Below, one piece after another: positions 60,283 to 64,000 of a DNA stretch of 64,000 nt. Under the pieces are notes generated by a model. That model worked only from the letters and a program-made list of their open reading frames with translations. It was not told where the DNA came from and did no database searches. Numbering within the stretch: position 1 is the stretch's first letter; each line of letters begins with the position of its first letter. Source of the stretch: Botryosphaeria dothidea. Taxonomy: Eukaryota > Ascomycota > Dothideomycetes > Botryosphaeriales > Botryosphaeriaceae. Both the position numbers and the translations under genes were made by a program. The DNA is taken from positions 1,488,001 to 1,552,000 of the forward strand of contig WWBZ02000073.1 in assembly GCA_011503125.2 (NCBI GenBank). Direction: 5' to 3'.

Positions 60283-61179
60283 ATGTTTTCATCAATGCTA
60301 TATCTTTTAATATATGCCTTATCAGCTGTTGCCGCTGAGCAGGCCCGCTGTTACTGGCCCGACGGTAGTTTGGATACTACAGGTTACGTCTGCAACACCA
60401 CAGCCGCGGAGAACGGCGGAGCAAGCCCATGTTGCTTGCATAACGATGCTTGCTACGAAAGCGGCAGTTGCTTCCAGGACTGGTCCGGTGTGACTTACCG
60501 ACAAAGTTGCACCGACCCAACATGGCGGGATTCGAGTTGTCCATCGATGTGCCTGATTGAAGGTTTGATTTTCAGCCTTGTAAAAAATGAGCAGATATTG
60601 ACTTCTTCAGGGAAGTTGGATGATTCCGTATGGATTCAGCAATGCAATTTGTCGAACGGGACAGCCTGTTGTGTTGATGGAGACCCGTGTTGCGGCGATT
60701 CAAGCAATTTCTTCGAATGGAAGCCTGGATACATCACGGCTGTCATCAATGGCGACGGATCAAATCGACTGGGTCCTTATATCGCTGCCGATGCCAATAG
60801 CAGCAGCAGCAGTAGCTTCTCTTCGGCGCATCCGTCTACGAGCGCTACTTCCAACCCTACGTCTGGGAGCGCCCGAGCCTCCGAATCCGCATTATCGGAC
60901 CAACATACCGCGTCTTCGAAAGATTTCATGACATATCGTAATGCAGCGATCGCGGTGGGGGCTACTTTCGGCATTCTTTCTCTCGTTGCACTGATGGGAA
61001 TGCTCCTCTTCTGGCGCAAGTACAAAGCTGAGCGTAGGATGAGACTAGCGGCGGAAGAAAAGTCCTCAGAACAGTATGGTGCGCAGCCATACTACTATTA
61101 CCAGCAACCTGCACCCACAATTTTTGCAACAGAGCTATCGGCGACGGATAACACAAGGAACGAGCTGCCCGGGAAATGA
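60283..61179 (+). CDS. Cys-rich single-pass membrane protein with signal peptide
   Basis: 298 aa as an open frame. Signal peptide MFSSMLYLLIYALSAVAA. The Cys-rich extracellular part includes CYWPDGSLDTTGYVCNTT, then CCLHNDACYESGSCF and CCVDGDPCCGDSS. A Ser/Thr-rich stalk follows, then a transmembrane helix (IAVGATFGILSLVALMGMLL) and a basic cytosolic stop (FWRKYKAERRMR). The Tyr/Gln-rich tail has YYYYQQPAPT. This plan is common in filamentous fungi, probably wall or surface sensors, with unknown ligands. A likely 48-nt intron (60563-60610: GTTTGA, branch TTGAC, CTTCAG) lies in frame with no stop. Removing it gives 282 aa and the smoother CLIEGKLDDSVWIQQC. I cannot decide from sequence alone whether it is spliced. 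Confidence 0.8.
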   Translation: MFSSMLYLLIYALSAVAAEQARCYWPDGSLDTTGYVCNTTAAENGGASPCCLHNDACYESGSCFQDWSGVTYRQSCTDPTWRDSSCPSMCLIEGLIFSLVKNEQILTSSGKLDDSVWIQQCNLSNGTACCVDGDPCCGDSSNFFEWKPGYITAVINGDGSNRLGPYIAADANSSSSSSFSSAHPSTSATSNPTSGSARASESALSDQHTASSKDFMTYRNAAIAVGATFGILSLVALMGMLLFWRKYKAERRMRLAAEEKSSEQYGAQPYYYYQQPAPTIFATELSATDNTRNELPGK

Positions 61180-61695
61180 GGATTTTCATAATGGAGATAG
61201 GAAAAGCAAAATTGTGACTCCGCGTTGCGAGAGAATTGAAAAGAAAAGAGTCATTTCAGAACATTTGCGAGAACGGAAAGGATGCCAATGCGGACAGTCG
61301 AAGCGTTTGATGGTCTTTTGCGGTGGCGATAGCTTGGAGACGGAGCATGGCTGTCCATTGAAACCGTTGGATGTGTTGCTGTTGTAGTCGACTGCTAGGC
61401 GAATCGGATAGCGGCAGGACGAAACCGGCAAATGTATAACATCTGGCAAAGTTTGCGACGTCGGAGGGTGATGGTGATAGGTTCGGAGGTGCCGTGGGTC
61501 CAGCCACACCTGCTGCTAGTCCGCTTCCATCCGGTAGTTCGTATCGATAACCGAGGAGCCGTCGTTCACATGAAGCTGGACAGCACGCGTCGTCATCTCT
61601 CTACCAACTTTCTCCTCCACCTCACCTTACCATTTGCTGCCTTCTCTGAACCAGATCTTGACTGCACCTAGCTCCCCCCGATAAACCCAGCAAGC
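61180..61695. other. Short intergenic region
   Basis: 3' flank of the membrane-protein gene and promoter/leader of the hydrolase gene, both on the + strand. No other feature was seen. Confidence 0.4.
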
Positions 61696-62795
61696 ATGGC
61701 CTCTTTCACGACAGAGGAAGGCCTTCATACCACCGAAGATGCCGCGAAGCTATATACAAAGACTTGGAAGGTTTGAGAACATACCCACTGCAGGCACGCG
61801 TCATAGCTGATTCCAGCATCTGCAAGCCCACAGGCGAGGTCAAAGCACGTCTAGTCTTCGTCCACGGCTTCAGTGACCACTGTAGGCTCCCGCTACTTAC
61901 AACCCCTCGGTCGGGCGCATACTGAAGGTGCGCAGGTAATGCTTACGGCGTCCTCTTCCCCACACTCGCATCCAAGGGCATAATCGTCTACACATTCGAT
62001 CAGCGCGGCTGGGGTCGCTCGATCAAATCTCCGCCTCAGCGCGGTCTCACCGGGCCTACCTCCGTCGTCCTTGGAGACATCGCCTCTTTCATAACAGCTC
62101 TCCCAAAGCATCCGGCACCGCTCTTTCTCATGGGCCATTCCATGGGGGGTGCTGAAGTTTTGCACTTTGCAGCGACTGGACCGCCCTCGGTTCTGCGCAC
62201 GATCCGCGGCTTCCTCGCCGAATCTCCCTTCATCTCTCTAGCCCCGGCGTCGCGACCGTACAAGATAACCGTGCTGTTGGGTCAATTGGCCGCCAAAGTC
62301 GCACCCCATAAACAAATGGTGAACAAGCTGGACGAGAAGCTACTTTGCCGAGACCCAGAGGTACAGAAGGAATATGTGGAGGACGAGCTTTGCCATGACA
62401 CAGGAACGCTGGAAGGTCTAGCGGGGATGCTAGATCGCGCCGGGACGCTAGAAAGAGGAGAGGTGCGTTTGTTGGAAGGGGCTGGTGAGGGTGGAAGGAC
62501 AAGAGTATGGGTAGGCCACGGCACGGAGGATGGAGTGACAGAATTCGGGCCTGTGAAGAAGATATTCGAGGAGTGGAAGGTCCAAGATAAAGAATTCAAG
62601 GCTTACGAAGGGTGGTATCACAAGCGTAAGTCGAGCAGATTCCTTCCAGATGCACTCCAAATCGCTAATGTCTTAGTACATGCGGAACCGGGCGACGACA
62701 AGTACACGTTCGCCAATGATGTCGCTACCTGGATCCTGGCAAAATCAGGGGACTTGAGCCAATTGCAAGAGGTAGGGACAAGGTCGAGACTTTGA
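61696..62795 (+). CDS. Alpha/beta hydrolase, monoglyceride lipase-like (Yju3 type)
   Basis: Serine hydrolase predicted to cleave monoacylglycerols. Four exons give 312 aa: 61696-61770, 61827-61881, 61936-62625 and 62677-62795. Introns are 56, 54 and 51 nt, and all phases close. Exon 1 encodes MASFTTEEGLHTTEDAAKLY then TKTWK. The oxyanion loop is LVFVHGFSDH. FDQRGWGRS is the family strand-helix. The nucleophile is Ser in GHSMGG. The acid is the Asp in VGHGTEDGVTEF. The catalytic His is in WYHKLHAEPGDDK, which is joined only after the last intron is removed. Length and motif order match fungal monoglyceride lipases. The first and last exons and the second exon are too short to stand out alone, but the family motifs require them. 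Confidence 0.9.
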
Positions 62796-63884
62796 GTAAA
62801 AGGCGCTGATGGTTCTCGATTCTACGAATAGAGATAAATTTTTTTGAGGGTTCCTTGCAAAGCGCCGCGAAGGAAAGTGGAAGCTGCAGCATGATGACCG
62901 GACTGAACCCCTCCTGAAATAATTTGACTTCATATTTCTGGAACACTGTTAGCGTACAATATGAGAATAGAATGCGCTATCACTCTCTTGGGGTTCGTCC
63001 TGACTCTGAGCACGGTGTCGTTGATGAGCGCCATTGCAATTCAGTATCCAAAACGATGCCTTGGCCAAAATGCTTGATAAATGTGTCTTCGTGCAATGCC
63101 GGTACATGGCGCGGCAAGTCTGGGCTCCTATCTGTGGTTCACTGAACGAATGTCTACCTATTCTCGTGGCTTTTCCGGGTTCCGGCGACGGCAGGCTACT
63201 CGATTTGTCTCTGTTGGCTTCCAGGGTCTGGACTGCACCGAAAAATTGCGAGATGCAGGTGGCAACGACTTTCTGAGCGCGACTGTTAGTCGATCGAAAG
63301 GCAGCGGGAGAGGCCCGTGTGGTCTGGCGCGCTGGCCCGAAACTCAGAGGCTGCGGTGTCTTTGCTGGCGGACGTCATAGGATTTGCAGTGGTCATGAGC
63401 GGCGCAGGGATGGAAGGGCGGAGGATGTCGAGCATCGCAACGGCTGGCTGGCGAGCTCGGGCTCAATGGCCCGCGCTGCCGGCGGAATCTTTGCTGAAAT
63501 TCGTCCAACTACCACCCACATACGCTCTCCATCTCCAACACACCCACACAACCGCCCGCGGCCTCTCCAATCACCACCCCGCGCTCGCCATCATCTCCGC
63601 GCCGACTTGCCACCATCTGCAGGCCTTATTGCTGCGCGCTACACCTACCCTCCCTCCGTCCTTCACGCCCAAGCGTCGCTGCGCATCACCACTACCCTCT
63701 AGCCACTGCGAACGCGACTGACAGGTATGCTCACCCGCTTGCTACATCGCGTGCGCGCAGCTCCGCGTCGCTGCGCATCACTGACAGGTAGCAGATCCAC
63801 TCCGTCATTGCCTCACTCCATCTTCGAACGTCCGCACCCGCCGTCCTTCACTCTCGCGACATCCACATTGCTACCTCCGGCAAA
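62796..63884. other. Intergenic with duplicated words in the leader
   Basis: The right half is a C-rich leader for the gene at the right edge. A 17-bp word GCGTCGCTGCGCATCAC occurs at 63673 and again at 63765. ACTGACAGGTA occurs at 63717 and 63780. These may be remnants of local duplication or splice signals of leader introns. Confidence 0.4.
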
Positions 63885-64000
63885 ATGGCAACTGAGCAGG
63901 CAGCCATGTCTTTGAACGGTACCTACGCTGCCCACCAGGGCCAGGCATACGGTGCTGCTGACCAGAACTACGCCTCGCACAACGCCACCGCCGCCTACAG
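63885..64000 (+). CDS. N-terminal fragment of a protein, cut by the window edge
   Basis: A start codon in good context (CAAAATGGC) follows a C/T-rich leader. It opens a frame to the window end encoding MATEQAAMSLNGTYAAHQGQ and further Ala/Tyr/Asn/Gln-rich residues (38 complete codons). The composition recalls the low-complexity start of fungal RNA-binding proteins, but no domain is reached, so the product is not named. Confidence 0.55.
   Translation, partial: MATEQAAMSLNGTYAAHQGQAYGAADQNYASHNATAAY

Noticed and set aside
61771..61793. A 23-nt intron in the lipase gene ending at the first CAG
   Set aside because: It would keep the frame but is too short for splicing. The 56-nt intron ending at 61826 is in phase and gives TWK-PTGEVKARL as expected.

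Overview
The window is a 64 kb piece of nuclear DNA from a filamentous ascomycete (Pezizomycotina). Evidence for this is the short GT-AG introns (about 50-65 nt, GTRAGT donors), two Zn2Cys6 transcription factors, an intron-containing nuclear tRNA-Lys, a fungal-type RPB2, and fungus-specific families such as GtaA glutaminase, DUF3425 and a GH5 exo-beta-1,3-glucanase. A dothideomycete is my best guess from gene style, but that is inference. RPB2 lies complete in the window and would settle the species by comparison.

Layout. 0-7 kb: a Zn2Cys6 regulator, a secreted RidA-like protein and tRNA-Lys(CTT), with two copies of a short inverted-repeat element. 7-21 kb: core genes, namely RPB2 (-), an MDR quinone reductase (-), ubiquilin DSK2 (+), copper amine oxidase (+), and a divergent pair of splicing-related genes (NFKBIL1-like and NSRP1). 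23-31 kb: glutaminase GtaA, a Zn2Cys6/DUF3425 regulator and an O-methyltransferase. 32-42 kb: PDX1 of the pyruvate dehydrogenase complex, divergent from a TMEM223-like mitochondrial protein, then the large chromatin AAA-ATPase YTA7. 43-57 kb: exo-beta-1,3-glucanase, a DUF1772 protein, a Myb/SANT-like protein, a cation-efflux (MMT-like) carrier, xylulokinase and a four-helix membrane protein. 58-64 kb: an OXNAD1-like NAD(P)H oxidoreductase, a third copy of the inverted-repeat element, a Cys-rich single-pass membrane protein, a monoglyceride-lipase-like hydrolase, and the first exon of a gene cut by the right edge.

The genes are mostly unrelated housekeeping and nutrient-use genes, not an operon or a convincing secondary-metabolite cluster. 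Two divergent pairs share short promoters and a cellular theme: 18.5-20.9 kb (splicing) and 32.2-35.0 kb (mitochondrion).

The most novel item is a family of 83-bp MITE-like elements with about 28-bp terminal inverted repeats. There are three copies, at 4152, 6332 and 59712. One sits inside an intron of the RidA-like gene and runs into a 19-base C tract. Exon boundaries below were worked out by hand from splice signals, reading frame and family resemblance. No alignment or database search was run.
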